Assembly: GCF_000262465.1 (NCBI RefSeq)
Contig: NZ_CM001489.1
Coordinates: forward strand, 2,538,597 to 2,602,596
From: Frankia sp. QA3
Lineage (GTDB): Bacteria > Actinomycetota > Actinomycetes > Frankiales > Frankiaceae
Direction: 5' to 3'
DNA: 64,000 nt
In this document: one piece after another, positions 1-9,003 of the stretch
How positions within the stretch are numbered: the stretch's first letter is position 1
How the letters are laid out: each line of letters opens with the position of its first letter
Notes under the pieces: model-generated
What the model was told of the DNA's origin: nothing
Seen by the model: the letters and a program-made list of their open reading frames with translations, nothing else
Database searches by the model: none
Program-made: the position numbers and the translations under genes

Positions 1-204
1 TTGAGAGACACTTCGAGCCGGGTGACCGCTGCGCCGCGGCGGTCGAACATCCTGATGGCGGTGCGGGCCCTTTCCAGACCGGACAGGGACGGTGACGACT
101 GCCGAGGGTTCGTCGCGCTCCGGGGCCCTCTGGGGCCTCGGACCGTTTCTACCCCTCGGCTATCGCTGGGCGGCCACGGCCGGTCGCGGGTGGGCGCCCG
201 CCCC

Positions 205-1551
205 TCACAGGCTGGGCTGCGGGACGTCACGGTGCCGCGTGATCCACGAGCCCGCCGGGCCGTTGAGCATGCGGGCCCGGTGGAGGCGGCGATGGAACAG
301 CCGGACGAGCTCGGCGTCGTGGCGGCCCTCGTCGGCGAGGACGAAGTTCTCCAGCTCCCGCTCGCCGTCCGCCCACGACCGCGGGCGCCGGCCCACCAGG
401 TCGGCCGTGTCGTCGAGGTCCGCGGCGACGACCGCGGCCCCGATCTCGTCGATCCGCTGAAGGTGTCGGGCGAGCCGCACGGACATGCGGTTGTGGTACC
501 GCTGCGCGCCGGCGCCGAGGTCCTGCCGCTCGAGAGAACGGGTCAGGTGCAGGTGCGCCGGCCCGTAGGCCGACACGACCGGCTCGGGTTCTTCCACCTC
601 CGCCAGCTCGGCCCCGACGACAGTGGCGATTCCTTCGAGCGCCATCAGGTTGGTCTCGATGCACCAGTGCAGGTTGAGCATGTAGTCCGTGCCGGGCACC
701 GGATCGGCGAGCACGGAGTGGAACTCGAGCTGGTTCGACAGGGCCCACAGAATGTAGTGGTAGTGGACGGCCTGGAGATCCACCGGAGTGCCGCTGCGTT
801 CCTCATAGCGGCGCATGAGCGGGGCGAGGTCGCCCAGGGCGACGAACGGGCTGCGTACCCACATTCCCCCGAGATCCTGCATGGGGTCGCCAATGTGCCC
901 GAACTCCAGATCGAGCAGCGCGGTGATGCGTCCGTCGGAGTGCAGGAGTTGGCCGGCATCCCAGACGATGGCCGACTCGCGGCCGCGCGAGTCGGGGCGA
1001 TGACGTGACAGCCAACCCAGCACGAACTCCTGGAAGGGGTCGGGACGCTTCTTCAACTTCCGGTAGGCGGTCTCCTCGAAGTGCCGTAGGCCCACCGAGC
1101 CGGGATCCTCGCCGGCACCGGCGCGCACGATGTCCGCGTCCACGAACGGCGCCACGTCGAGCGCGTGCAGTCGGACGAGAATGTCGATGTAGTCGTCCAT
1201 CGCCCGGCGACGTTCATCGTCCGGCACACCCTCGAAGGAGTCCCGTCCCTCCACGCGCGCCATGACGTACGCCCGCGGCTCCTCCGACCAGCCGTAGACG
1301 GCCGGCACCGGAATGCCGTGCTCCTGCAGGACCGACTGGAAACGCATCTCGTGCCGCAGCGGGAACGCCGACGGCGAGTCGACCCGCTCGCCACGCACGT
1401 ACAAGGGCAGGAGCACGCCGTCGCGTTCGACGTCGACCCACCAGGCCGGGCGCCATCGAGCCTGCCGCTCGATGCGTACGACCTTCCCGCCCACATCACG
1501 TTCCAACCAGTCGATGATCCACCTGGCGTGCCCGTCACTGCGGTCAGGCAA
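205..1551 (-). CDS. Phosphotransferase family protein (APH/kinase-like fold)
   Basis: A 448-residue protein of the aminoglycoside/choline-kinase-like phosphotransferase superfamily. The catalytic loop is an atypical VWDAGQLL at about residues 196-203, where most relatives have HGD..x..N. The magnesium loop DLEFGHIGDP follows at 214-223, and the substrate lobe lies around 240-300 (many Trp, His and Tyr). Actinobacterial members of this class are usually annotated by fold only and often sit near acyl-CoA metabolism genes; the substrate cannot be told here. The TTG start at 1551 is preceded by GGGAGG at a good distance. It stands alone, with an IS5 remnant upstream. The family call is strong, the function open. 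Confidence 0.8.
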   Translation of the reverse strand: MPDRSDGHARWIIDWLERDVGGKVVRIERQARWRPAWWVDVERDGVLLPLYVRGERVDSPSAFPLRHEMRFQSVLQEHGIPVPAVYGWSEEPRAYVMARVEGRDSFEGVPDDERRRAMDDYIDILVRLHALDVAPFVDADIVRAGAGEDPGSVGLRHFEETAYRKLKKRPDPFQEFVLGWLSRHRPDSRGRESAIVWDAGQLLHSDGRITALLDLEFGHIGDPMQDLGGMWVRSPFVALGDLAPLMRRYEERSGTPVDLQAVHYHYILWALSNQLEFHSVLADPVPGTDYMLNLHWCIETNLMALEGIATVVGAELAEVEEPEPVVSAYGPAHLHLTRSLERQDLGAGAQRYHNRMSVRLARHLQRIDEIGAAVVAADLDDTADLVGRRPRSWADGERELENFVLADEGRHDAELVRLFHRRLHRARMLNGPAGSWITRHRDVPQPSL

Positions 1552-1799
1552 CCTGGCCTCCCAGCTTCATCGCGGCCGAGGCCCGCGCACACACGCCGCG
1601 CTCGTCACCGACCTGCCACGGTCTCTCGGTCTTCGGACCTCGCTCGGCTCGCTTGGCGGGGGTACGAAGGTCATCATGAGCGTTGCGGCACCAGGTGTCA
1701 CGGGTATCACCGAAACTGGCACGGCCCAGTGCCAGCACAGCAGCGCCAGCGCCCACGCCCAGAGCGCGGCGAGCGGTCCGCACCAGCCCAGCCACGTCG

Positions 1800-1965
1800 G
1801 CAGCCACGCGGGTGCCGGCAGGCCGAGCAGCCGGTTTCGCCTCGTAGCCCCAGGCCAGCCTCCGGTGCAACATCAGAGTGTCGAACGTCCGCTCGACCCT
1901 CCACCGTTTCGGCAGCGGGGTGAACCCCCGCGCTCCCGGCTGCCGGCCACTGATAGCTGCACGTG
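1800..1965 (-). pseudogene. IS5-family transposase remnant (C-terminal part)
   Basis: On the minus strand one frame reads GFTPLPKRWRVERTF followed by LMLHRRLAWGYE. This is the typical end of an IS5-type DDE transposase: the basic block and the glutamate-containing helix, followed by a Tyr-Glu motif. The N-terminal two thirds with the first catalytic Asp residues are missing, and the reading frame runs on into unrelated sequence. It fills most of the gap between the phosphotransferase and esterase genes (1552-1996). I see no terminal inverted repeats. Confidence 0.6.
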
Positions 1966-1996
1966 AAGTAGCCAGACCGCCCCGCGGCGGCCGTGT

Positions 1997-3304
1997 TCAC
2001 CGTCCGTCGTCGGCGGCGGAGCCTGGCCGGACACTTCGGTCCGGGCCGCCCAGCAGGCTCGCGATGCCCCGGCCGAACTCCTCGGGAAGCCAGACCCAGT
2101 CGTGGCCTCCGGGGAACTCCCGGTACGTGAGGTCGTAGCCGCGCTCGGCCAGCACGTCGCGCAGGCGCCGGTTCGCAGACAGCATCGCGGGCAGCCCGCC
2201 CGGGAAGGTGTCGTCGTCGAGCAGGCCGGCGGCGACGTACAGGCTGACCGGCAGCCGGGGGGACTGCGCGTAGTGCCGGATCAACCAGTCCCGTTCGCCG
2301 TTCCGGTGGGCCCCGACCGCGCCGATCACGGAGATCGCGCCGGTGAAGACGTCCGGGTGCCGCAGCGCCGCGTAGAGCGCGGTCAGACCGCCCAGGCTTG
2401 CCCCGCCGACGACCGTCGCCGAGGGCCGGGCCGCGACACCGAGCTCGGCACGCGCCCAGCCCACGAGCTCGTCGGTGAGGAAGGCAACATACGCGTCGGA
2501 GAGATTGAAATCATCGGCTCGGTATTCACGGGGATCGGGCATTACCGCGACGAACGGGGGGACGGCGCCGCTGGAGACCAGCTCCTCGAACACGGACACG
2601 ATCGACCCGATCGCCACCGCCTCCCAGCCGTCGAAGAGGACGACCAGTGGAGTCGACGCATCGATCGTGGACCGGGGCGGGGCGTACACGTACACCGGCA
2701 CCGCTCGCCGGAGGGCCGCGCTGGCGACCTCACGGACGCTGACCGGGCCGGCCGCGGCCTGACCGTCACGGCGGTCCACCCGGGCGTCCGCACCGCCGTC
2801 CCGGGCGGCCGGGGACAGGTCGAGAAACGACACGGTACGTCCCCAGGGGCTGAGGATGCCCTGCTCCGGATAGCTGATGGTGCGCGGGTTGTACGGGTCG
2901 ACCACCCGGGCGGCGAAGTGGCTCGCGAGGTCGAACGAGCGCCGGCCCGCGCCCAGGCCCACATCGGTCGTGAACGTGTAGGTGACCCTGGTCCCCCGGG
3001 GCAGGCGCAGCGTGACGTACCAGACGTCGGTGCCGGCGACGTTGGTGAGCGTGAAGGCGGACGACGCGCTGGGCGAGACCCCGTCCGCCAGAGTCCAGGG
3101 CCCGGACGCGGGTCCAGCCCGCAGGACGAAGGTCACATCGAGCGCGTCCGGATCGTCGGCGACCTCGTCGACGAACGGGGCGCCCGAGCGTTCCACGTCG
3201 GACCAGAACCGGGCGGGCGAGGCACTCGCGGCCTCGATCGCTCCCGCCCGCGGGCTCCGCGGCGTCGTGCGCCAGGCCCGCTCAGGCGCGGTGCCCATGT
3301 TCAT
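1997..3304 (-). CDS. Enterochelin-esterase-like alpha/beta hydrolase
   Basis: 435 residues. The N-terminal about 150 residues form a beta-rich domain like the enterochelin esterase (Fes) N-terminal domain. The rest is an esterase-D/Fes alpha/beta-hydrolase domain. The nucleophile elbow GGASLGG places Ser at about 303, and the catalytic His is in GGHDWVWL at about 401; a candidate acid is in the LLDDDTF stretch at about 361-367. Fes enzymes cleave ferric catecholate siderophores, but many relatives are generic esterases, and no siderophore gene is visible here. There is no signal peptide, so it is probably cytoplasmic. The ATG at 3304 lacks a strong ribosome-binding site; the second Met two codons later is equally possible. 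Confidence 0.8.
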   Translation of the reverse strand: MNMGTAPERAWRTTPRSPRAGAIEAASASPARFWSDVERSGAPFVDEVADDPDALDVTFVLRAGPASGPWTLADGVSPSASSAFTLTNVAGTDVWYVTLRLPRGTRVTYTFTTDVGLGAGRRSFDLASHFAARVVDPYNPRTISYPEQGILSPWGRTVSFLDLSPAARDGGADARVDRRDGQAAAGPVSVREVASAALRRAVPVYVYAPPRSTIDASTPLVVLFDGWEAVAIGSIVSVFEELVSSGAVPPFVAVMPDPREYRADDFNLSDAYVAFLTDELVGWARAELGVAARPSATVVGGASLGGLTALYAALRHPDVFTGAISVIGAVGAHRNGERDWLIRHYAQSPRLPVSLYVAAGLLDDDTFPGGLPAMLSANRRLRDVLAERGYDLTYREFPGGHDWVWLPEEFGRGIASLLGGPDRSVRPGSAADDGR

Positions 3305-3649
3305 CCGGCGTCCGCCGGCAGGTCATGATGCATTGAAACTCCGGGGAAGGTAGCAGGTGAGTCGGGTCCGGCCGGGTGCTGATGACCGCGACTGGGCCGG
3401 GCGCGGCCGGCACGGCCAGATCGAGCATCAACGGCCGACACCCGGGAACCGGGCGTACACCGCGTCGCGATACACGTTCCTATCGCGACGATGTTCGACA
3501 TCGGGAACAAGGCCCGTGGGCCACGACCACATTTCATATCACCCTCACCGAATCTGCGGTAGTCCGGTAAGGACTCGGCGCCTCGCCCTGCACGACGGGC
3601 CGGCCGAGGCTGCGCTGCGCCCGACGCTGGGCGAGCGCGACCTCGCCTA

Positions 3650-3953
3650 CCTGCTGGCCGGCCACGCGCCACCGGCCCTGTGTGGCTCCAGCATGGGCGG
3701 CTTGGGTGCGTGGTCGTCCCCAGCGTTGCTGGCGTTCGGCGCGGGCGCGGGCGCGTTCGCGGCGTTGGGCTTGTAGGACGGTGGGGTGGCGGGAGTTGGC
3801 GATGCGCCGACGCAGGTAGGCCTGCAGCTTCCGGGCGAGCGTGGGGTGGTTCGGGTGGTCGGAGTTGCCCATGCCGAAGGTGCGTAGCGGGTCGAGCTGG
3901 GCCTCGACCGGGTTCACCCAGGATGCATCCGTCAAGGTGAGGCAGAGCCACAC
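3650..3953 (-). pseudogene. IS630-family transposase remnant (C-terminal part)
   Basis: The minus-strand frame contains DASWVNPVEAQLDPLR, then NSDHPNHPTLARKLQAYL, then a run of Arg/Ala after RHP. This pattern is the end of IS630-type transposases, where the last catalytic Glu sits in the NPVEAQ motif. The upstream catalytic part is absent and the frame ends in unrelated sequence, so it is a dead fragment. It occupies most of the 717-base gap between the esterase and the TetR gene. In the rest of that gap (3305-3650 and 3954-4021) I see nothing coding. Confidence 0.6.
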
Positions 3954-4021
3954 TGCACCACCGGTCCAGAAATCTAGTCGTTCGCGTAGGTTTTTTCAGT
4001 ATCAGTAGTAGTCTCCTTGCC

Positions 4022-4690
4022 ATGGCATTGGAGCGCGCGGCCGATCGCGCCCTGCAGCGAGACGGTTTCCGTGGTCGCATCGACAAACGGCAGGCAATCC
4101 TGCAGGCAGCCTGGACGGTGTTCTCGCGCGACGGTTACAGCCACGCGACCATCGAGGCGATCGCCATGGAGGCCCGCGTCGCCAAGACCACGATCTACAA
4201 CCACTTCGGCGATAAGGAGACGCTGCTGCGGCACGCCGTCGCGGCGGATGCCGAGCGCGTCGCCGCCCGCAACATCGCCGCGATCGAGAGGCTCGTCCCC
4301 GACCGGACGCGCCTGCGTGCCGCCCTGGAGGAGCTGGGTTATCAGCTTCTGCGCTGCCACTGCGACGAACAGTCATGGCAGCTTCGGCGGATCCTCGTCG
4401 CCGAGGTCGGCCGCCTTCCCGACCTGCTCGACATCGCCGACCAGCGAGCGATGAGCCGCATCGTCGGCGTGCTCGCCGACCGGTTCGCCCGCCTGACCAT
4501 CGCCGGCCTGCTGACCACCGGCGATCCGCTGCTCGCCGCCGAACAGTTCAGCGCGCTGCTGAATGGTCCGGCCGACGCCAGGTCACGGCTGGGTACCCGG
4601 CGGATCTCCGACCGCGAACTGCACGCCCTCGCCCGGGACGCCGTCTCGACGTTTCTTCAGGCCTTCGGTCCACCGGCCCGCGAGGCCTGA
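4022..4690 (+). CDS. TetR/AcrR-family transcriptional regulator
   Basis: 222 residues. The N-terminal TetR DNA-binding domain covers about residues 20-70: KRQAILQAAWTVFSRDGY, then a helix-turn-helix with AKTTIYNHFGDKETLL. The C-terminal half is all helical with an AcrR-type ligand pocket. It stands first on the plus strand, 471 bases ahead of the large ABC transporter operon, so control of that operon is a reasonable guess; a 7-bp inverted repeat at 4954-4977 is a candidate site. The ATG at 4022 has no obvious strong ribosome-binding site. Family certain, target inferred. Confidence 0.88.
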   Translation: MALERAADRALQRDGFRGRIDKRQAILQAAWTVFSRDGYSHATIEAIAMEARVAKTTIYNHFGDKETLLRHAVAADAERVAARNIAAIERLVPDRTRLRAALEELGYQLLRCHCDEQSWQLRRILVAEVGRLPDLLDIADQRAMSRIVGVLADRFARLTIAGLLTTGDPLLAAEQFSALLNGPADARSRLGTRRISDRELHALARDAVSTFLQAFGPPAREA

Positions 4691-5161
4691 GGACGGCCCG
4701 CCCGCACACCCGCACGGCCGCGCTGCCCGTCGACGGCGGTCCGGCCGCGCCCAGGCGTGATCAGTAGACGCCAGAGTAGTTTCGCTGCGTATCTATATCG
4801 TTACGCGCGAACGAGCGACGACCAGAAAACGCTACGGTGGCGTCCACCTTTCTGGACGAATGTTGAAGCGCGGGCCTGGTCGGGCTACTGTCGCCGCATG
4901 TCACTGGTGCGGCGTCGCTTCGTCGACCTCATGCGGATCGTCAGCGCAAACTGTTAGTTCCCCGCCGGGCGAACTAAATCCCGGCCGTCCACCATCTCCG
5001 CACGCTCGAATCGTGTGGTGTTTTCCGTCGACTCCGAGGAAACCAGCGGCAAACGGTGCCCGTCGCCCGTCCCCGCAGGGTCTCGACACGGAACCTCTGC
5101 TGCTATCTACCTGCCCTCCCGCGGATTCCCGATGAACGTGACCGTGCAGTCCAGATGAAGG
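4691..5161. promoter_or_regulatory. Upstream region of the ABC operon
   Basis: 471 bases with no gene. A stretch around 4770-4850 is clearly richer in A/T than its surroundings (for example tatctatatcg at 4790-4800), which would suit a promoter, but I cannot fix -35 and -10 boxes with confidence. A hairpin-forming inverted repeat is listed separately. Confidence 0.35.
4954..4977. promoter_or_regulatory. 7-bp inverted repeat, candidate operator or hairpin
   Basis: TTAGTTC at 4954-4960 and GAACTAA at 4971-4977 are perfect inverted copies around a 10-base spacer that itself holds CCC and GGG. It lies between the TetR gene and the first permease gene. There is no T-run, so an operator is more likely than a simple terminator. 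Confidence 0.4.
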
Positions 5162-6127
5162 GTGCCCCTGGCAATGCTGCGCTACGCGCTAGGACGCGTC
5201 GTTCAGGCGGCAATGGTTCTCTGGGCCACGTACACGGTTTCCTTCGTCGTCCTGTACAGAATTCCCGGGGACGCCGTTCTGGAACGTACCCGCTACGAGC
5301 CCACGGACATCACCGCGGAGCAGATGAACACGCTGCGCGCGGAGTACGGGCTGGACCAGTCCCTGGTCAGCCAGTACCTGCACCGCACCGCCGACGTACT
5401 CACCGGCGATCTGGGACGGTCGCTGGTCAACGGGCGGCCGGTCGTCGAGCTTATCGGCGAGGCCCTGCCGTGGACGCTGCAGATCGCCGGCCTGGCGCTG
5501 GTCGTCGGCCTGTTCTTCGGCGCCGGGCTCGCCCTGCTGGCCAACTACGTCCAGGCCGGGTGGCTGCGCCAGGCACTGCTGAGCCTGCCCCCGCTCGGCG
5601 TCGCCGTGCCCTCGTTCTGGTTGGGGTTGGTGCTGCTGCAGATATTCTCTTTTCGAATCACCTGGTTTCCGGCGACGGGTCACGGCGGATGGCGCACGAT
5701 GGCGCTGCCCGCGATCACCCTGGCCATCCCGATCGGCGCCCAGATAGCCCAGGTGTTCGCGAAGAGTCTGGAGCAGGCTCTGGCGGAGACCTACATCCAG
5801 ACAGCCCGGGCCAAGGGCCTCGGTCACGGCCGGATTCTCGTCGGGCATGCCACCCGCAATGCCACACTGCCGGCGCTGACGATTTTCGGACTCGTGGTGG
5901 GCGACCTGTTCGCGGGTTCCGTCATCATAGAGACGGTCTTTTCCCGCAACGGGATCGGCCAGCTCACCGCGGCCTCGATATCAGCTCAGGACATGCCGGT
6001 TGTACAGGGCCTGGTCCTCCTCGCGGCCATCGTCTACGTGCTGGTGAACCTCGCCGTCGACCTGACCTATCCACTACTTGATCCACGGGTCGCGCGTCTT
6101 TCGCGCCCGGTGCCGAGCGGAGCGTGA
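5162..6127 (+). CDS. ABC transporter permease, DppB/OppB type (first pair)
   Basis: 321 residues with the layout of peptide/nickel ABC permease subunit 1: a TM helix at about 10-30, a periplasmic loop with the typical GLDQSLVSQYL, then five more helices. The EAA coupling loop is TYIQTARAKGLGHGRILVGHA, with the conserved ARAKG that docks onto the ATPase. The GTG at 5162 follows a purine-rich GATGAAGG; an ATG four codons later is an alternative start. Its stop overlaps the next gene (GTGA at 6124-6127), so the two permease halves are translationally coupled. No ATPase lies next to this pair. Confidence 0.88.
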   Translation: MPLAMLRYALGRVVQAAMVLWATYTVSFVVLYRIPGDAVLERTRYEPTDITAEQMNTLRAEYGLDQSLVSQYLHRTADVLTGDLGRSLVNGRPVVELIGEALPWTLQIAGLALVVGLFFGAGLALLANYVQAGWLRQALLSLPPLGVAVPSFWLGLVLLQIFSFRITWFPATGHGGWRTMALPAITLAIPIGAQIAQVFAKSLEQALAETYIQTARAKGLGHGRILVGHATRNATLPALTIFGLVVGDLFAGSVIIETVFSRNGIGQLTAASISAQDMPVVQGLVLLAAIVYVLVNLAVDLTYPLLDPRVARLSRPVPSGA

Positions 6128-7104
6128 AGCCATCCGTGACCGAACAAGACCTCGCGCTCACCCCGTCGCCGGCCCTACCTTCCGGCCATGCCGGGACGTT
6201 CCAGGACGACGGCGCCCAGCCGGCCGTCCCCGCGGCCGGGCCACGATCCGGGGCGCCGTCGAGGCGGCGACCGCGTCGAGAGCACCTGGTCTCCGCCATC
6301 CGCCGGCTGCGGCCGGCCCTGCGCCAGCCAGGGCTCGTGCTCTCGGTGGCGTGGATCATCGCGCTGGTTCTGGCGATCGTCCTGCCGGACGTCGTCAGTC
6401 CCTCGGAACCGACCCGGGCCACCGCGAGGCGGCGGCTGGCGCCGCCCGGCCCGGACCACCTGTTCGGCACCGACCAGCTCGGCCGGGATCTGTTCTCCCG
6501 CATGGTGCACGGCGCCTCGTTGTCGCTGCGCACAGCGGTGCTGTCGGTACTGGTCGGGCTGGTGATCGGCGCGTTCCTCGGTCTGCTCGCCGGCTTCCTG
6601 CAGGGCTGGGTGGACGTCGTGATCATGCGGGTGATGGACGTGTTGTTGGCCGTGCCGAGCCTGCTGCTGGCGCTGACCCTCATCGCCGTGCTGGGCGGCG
6701 GCTCCATCAACATCGCCGTGGCCGTCGGCGTGTCCGGTATCGCGGTGTGCGCCAGGACCATGCGCGCGGAGGTCATCCACGTACGCCAGAGCGTCTTCAT
6801 CGAAGCGTCGTTCGTCTGCGGTGCCCGTCGGTCGGCGGTGCTGCGACGCCATGTACTGCCGAACTCCGCCGGCCCGGTGGTGGTCCTGGCGGCGCTGCAG
6901 TTCGGACCGGCCATCCTGGCGGTTTCCGCGCTCAGTTTCCTCGGTTTCGGTGCCCGTCCACCGACGCCGGAATGGGGCTCGATGGTCGCCGGCGGACGCG
7001 ACTTCCTCGCCACGGCCTGGTGGCTCAGCACGATGCCCGGACTGACCATCCTGCTGACCGTGCTGGCGGGAAACCGCGTCGCCCGCGCTTTGAACGGACG
7101 ATGA
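6124..7104 (+). CDS. ABC transporter permease, DppC/OppC type (first pair)
   Basis: 326 residues. An N-terminal cytoplasmic extension of about 60 residues rich in Pro and Arg precedes six TM helices. The DppC landmark FGTDQLGRDLFSRMVHGA is at about 117-134. A degenerate EAA loop (SVFIEASFVCGARRSAVLRR) follows, and the C-terminal segment has SFLGFGARPPTPEWGSM, typical of subunit 2 of peptide-class importers. The GTG start overlaps the stop of the first permease. It would form the membrane channel with that protein and be driven by the ATPases encoded some 8 kb downstream. Confidence 0.88.
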   Translation: MKPSVTEQDLALTPSPALPSGHAGTFQDDGAQPAVPAAGPRSGAPSRRRPRREHLVSAIRRLRPALRQPGLVLSVAWIIALVLAIVLPDVVSPSEPTRATARRRLAPPGPDHLFGTDQLGRDLFSRMVHGASLSLRTAVLSVLVGLVIGAFLGLLAGFLQGWVDVVIMRVMDVLLAVPSLLLALTLIAVLGGGSINIAVAVGVSGIAVCARTMRAEVIHVRQSVFIEASFVCGARRSAVLRRHVLPNSAGPVVVLAALQFGPAILAVSALSFLGFGARPPTPEWGSMVAGGRDFLATAWWLSTMPGLTILLTVLAGNRVARALNGR

Positions 7105-7193
7105 CCGCTCCGGCATGTCCCGCCGCTCGTACCCGTAATCCTTCCGCTGTTTCCTGTCCGCTGTGCCGAAGCACCTGCCATGCCGAAAGGCCC

Positions 7194-8849
7194 ATGATGA
7201 TCGACAGTTCCCCTCCGCGCACCCGACGGCATCGGCCACCGGCCCGGCTTCTCGTCGCCGCGCTCGCCGCGGTGACGCTGGGCTTGTCCGCCTGCGGCAG
7301 CGGTAGCGACGGCGGCTCCACCGACGACGCGAACGCCGGCTCCGACGCCGCTGCGGTGCGCGGCGGCACCCTGACCCTGGCGGTCGGGGCCGATCCCATC
7401 TCGCTCAACCCGCAGGGCGGGGGCTCCGGGACCGACCCCATGGGCGCGAACCTGGTGGACACGCTGACCGCGCAGGATCCCAAGACCGGCAAGCTGCGGC
7501 CCTGGCTCGCCCGCGAGTGGACGGTGAACGACAACGCCACTCAGTTCACCTTCACCCTGCGTGAGGGGGTCACGTTCTCGGACGGGTCGGCGCTGACCGC
7601 CGAGGTGTTCAAGCAGAACTTCGACGACATCGTGAAGAACGGCGCGAAGGCGGACTCGGCCATCGCCCAGTTCCTCGGCTACGACCGCACGACGGTGGTC
7701 GACCGGGACACCTTCCGGGTCGAGTTCAAGCAACCGAACGTGGCGTTCCTGCAGGCCACGTCCACCAAGGCGCTCGGGCCGCTGGCGCCGGCCACCCTTG
7801 CGCTGCCCTTCGAGGACCGGGCCCGCAAGGTCATCGGTACCGGCCCGTTCGTCCTCGACCACTACACCCCGAAGAGCGAGGTGGTGCTCACGAAACGGGC
7901 TGGCTACGCCTGGCCCGCACCGACGAGGACCAACACCGGCGAGGCCTACCTCGACAAGGTCATCTTCAGGATCGTGCCCGAGGCGAGCGTACGCACGGGG
8001 AGTCTCGTCTCGGGCCAGATCGCCGGCATCGTCGACGTCCCCCCACAGGACACCGACACCCTGCGAGGGCGGGGCTTCCAGCTCCTCACCCGGGCGAACC
8101 CCGGTATTCCGCTGAGCCTCTACACCAACGTCTCCCACCGGCCGCTCGACGAGGTGCGGGTCCGGCGGGCCATCGCCAGGGCCCTCGACCCCGAGCAGGT
8201 CCGCGCCGCGGCGCTGAGCTCCGACTTCAAGGTCGCGACCAGCTCCCTGTCGGCCACCACGCCCGGCTGGACCGATCTGTCCGAGCAGATCAAGCGTGAC
8301 CGCGACGAAGCGGGCCGGCTGCTGGACGAGGCCGGCTGGCGCCGCGGCCCCGACGGCATCCGGCAGAAGGACGGCCGGCGGCTCGCGCTCACCCTGGGCT
8401 ATGCGCCCTTCTTCGCGCCCAGCCAGACGGCGGTCGAGGAGATCCAGGTGCAACTGCGCGAGGTCGGCATCGGCGTCGATCTGCAGCTGCTCACCAATCC
8501 GAGCATCCCGGCGGGCCAGACGGCCGGCTACTACGACCTGACCTTCGGCAACCAGTCCCGGGCCGACGCCGATCTGCTGCGTACCACCTTCTCCACCGAA
8601 GGGACCAATGCCTACCGGCTGGCCGACCCCGAGCTGGAACGGCTGCTCCAGGACCAGCGCGCCGCGGCCGACCCGACGAATCGCGACAAGATACTGGCCC
8701 AGCTTCAGCGGCGGCTGGTCGACCAGAGCTACCTCATCCCGCTCATCGAGTTCACCACCGTGATCGCGACGGCGAAGGACGTCCACGGGGTCAGCCAGGG
8801 AGCCGACTCCCGGATCGCGCCGCTGAACGACGTGTTCCTCACGCACTGA
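7194..8849 (+). CDS. Solute-binding lipoprotein, SBP_bac_5 (DppA/OppA) family
   Basis: 551 residues. A twin-Arg-rich leader is followed by a hydrophobic helix ending in a lipobox LSAC at about residues 34-37, so it should be a membrane-anchored lipoprotein. The mature part has the family's signatures: GGTLTLAVGADPISLNPQ at the start, the VTFSDGSALTAEVF motif (usually ..FSDGTPLTAEDV), and GTGPFVLDHY. These proteins bind peptides, nickel chelates, opines or other small polar ligands; the ligand is unknown. Two consecutive ATG codons at 7194 and 7197 follow AAAGG. It sits 89 bases after the permease pair and so is likely its partner. Confidence 0.87.
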   Translation: MMIDSSPPRTRRHRPPARLLVAALAAVTLGLSACGSGSDGGSTDDANAGSDAAAVRGGTLTLAVGADPISLNPQGGGSGTDPMGANLVDTLTAQDPKTGKLRPWLAREWTVNDNATQFTFTLREGVTFSDGSALTAEVFKQNFDDIVKNGAKADSAIAQFLGYDRTTVVDRDTFRVEFKQPNVAFLQATSTKALGPLAPATLALPFEDRARKVIGTGPFVLDHYTPKSEVVLTKRAGYAWPAPTRTNTGEAYLDKVIFRIVPEASVRTGSLVSGQIAGIVDVPPQDTDTLRGRGFQLLTRANPGIPLSLYTNVSHRPLDEVRVRRAIARALDPEQVRAAALSSDFKVATSSLSATTPGWTDLSEQIKRDRDEAGRLLDEAGWRRGPDGIRQKDGRRLALTLGYAPFFAPSQTAVEEIQVQLREVGIGVDLQLLTNPSIPAGQTAGYYDLTFGNQSRADADLLRTTFSTEGTNAYRLADPELERLLQDQRAAADPTNRDKILAQLQRRLVDQSYLIPLIEFTTVIATAKDVHGVSQGADSRIAPLNDVFLTH

Positions 8850-8886
8850 CCACGCCGCACTGACCACGCCGCACTGACCACGCCGC
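8845..8886. repeat. Three perfect copies of a 14-base tandem repeat
   Basis: The unit ACTGACCACGCCGC occurs three times head to tail at 8845-8858, 8859-8872 and 8873-8886. The first copy contains the stop codon of the binding-protein gene, so copies two and three add further TGA codons. It starts the 154-base spacer before the next gene. Confidence 0.9.
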
Positions 8887-9003
8887 ACCGGGCGCCGAGC
8901 ACGCACGGCCCGAGTCGAACCCGCCCCTGACCCTGGCGAGTTCCCCGAGCCCGTGCCGCCGCCCCGGACGGCACACCGACGGAATCGGAAGCGGGATACG
9001 GAG

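Noticed and set aside
1-1008. Long plus-strand open frame from the window start
   Set aside because: It lies opposite the clear phosphotransferase gene and is rich in Arg, Pro and Val without any family pattern; a GC-rich antisense shadow.
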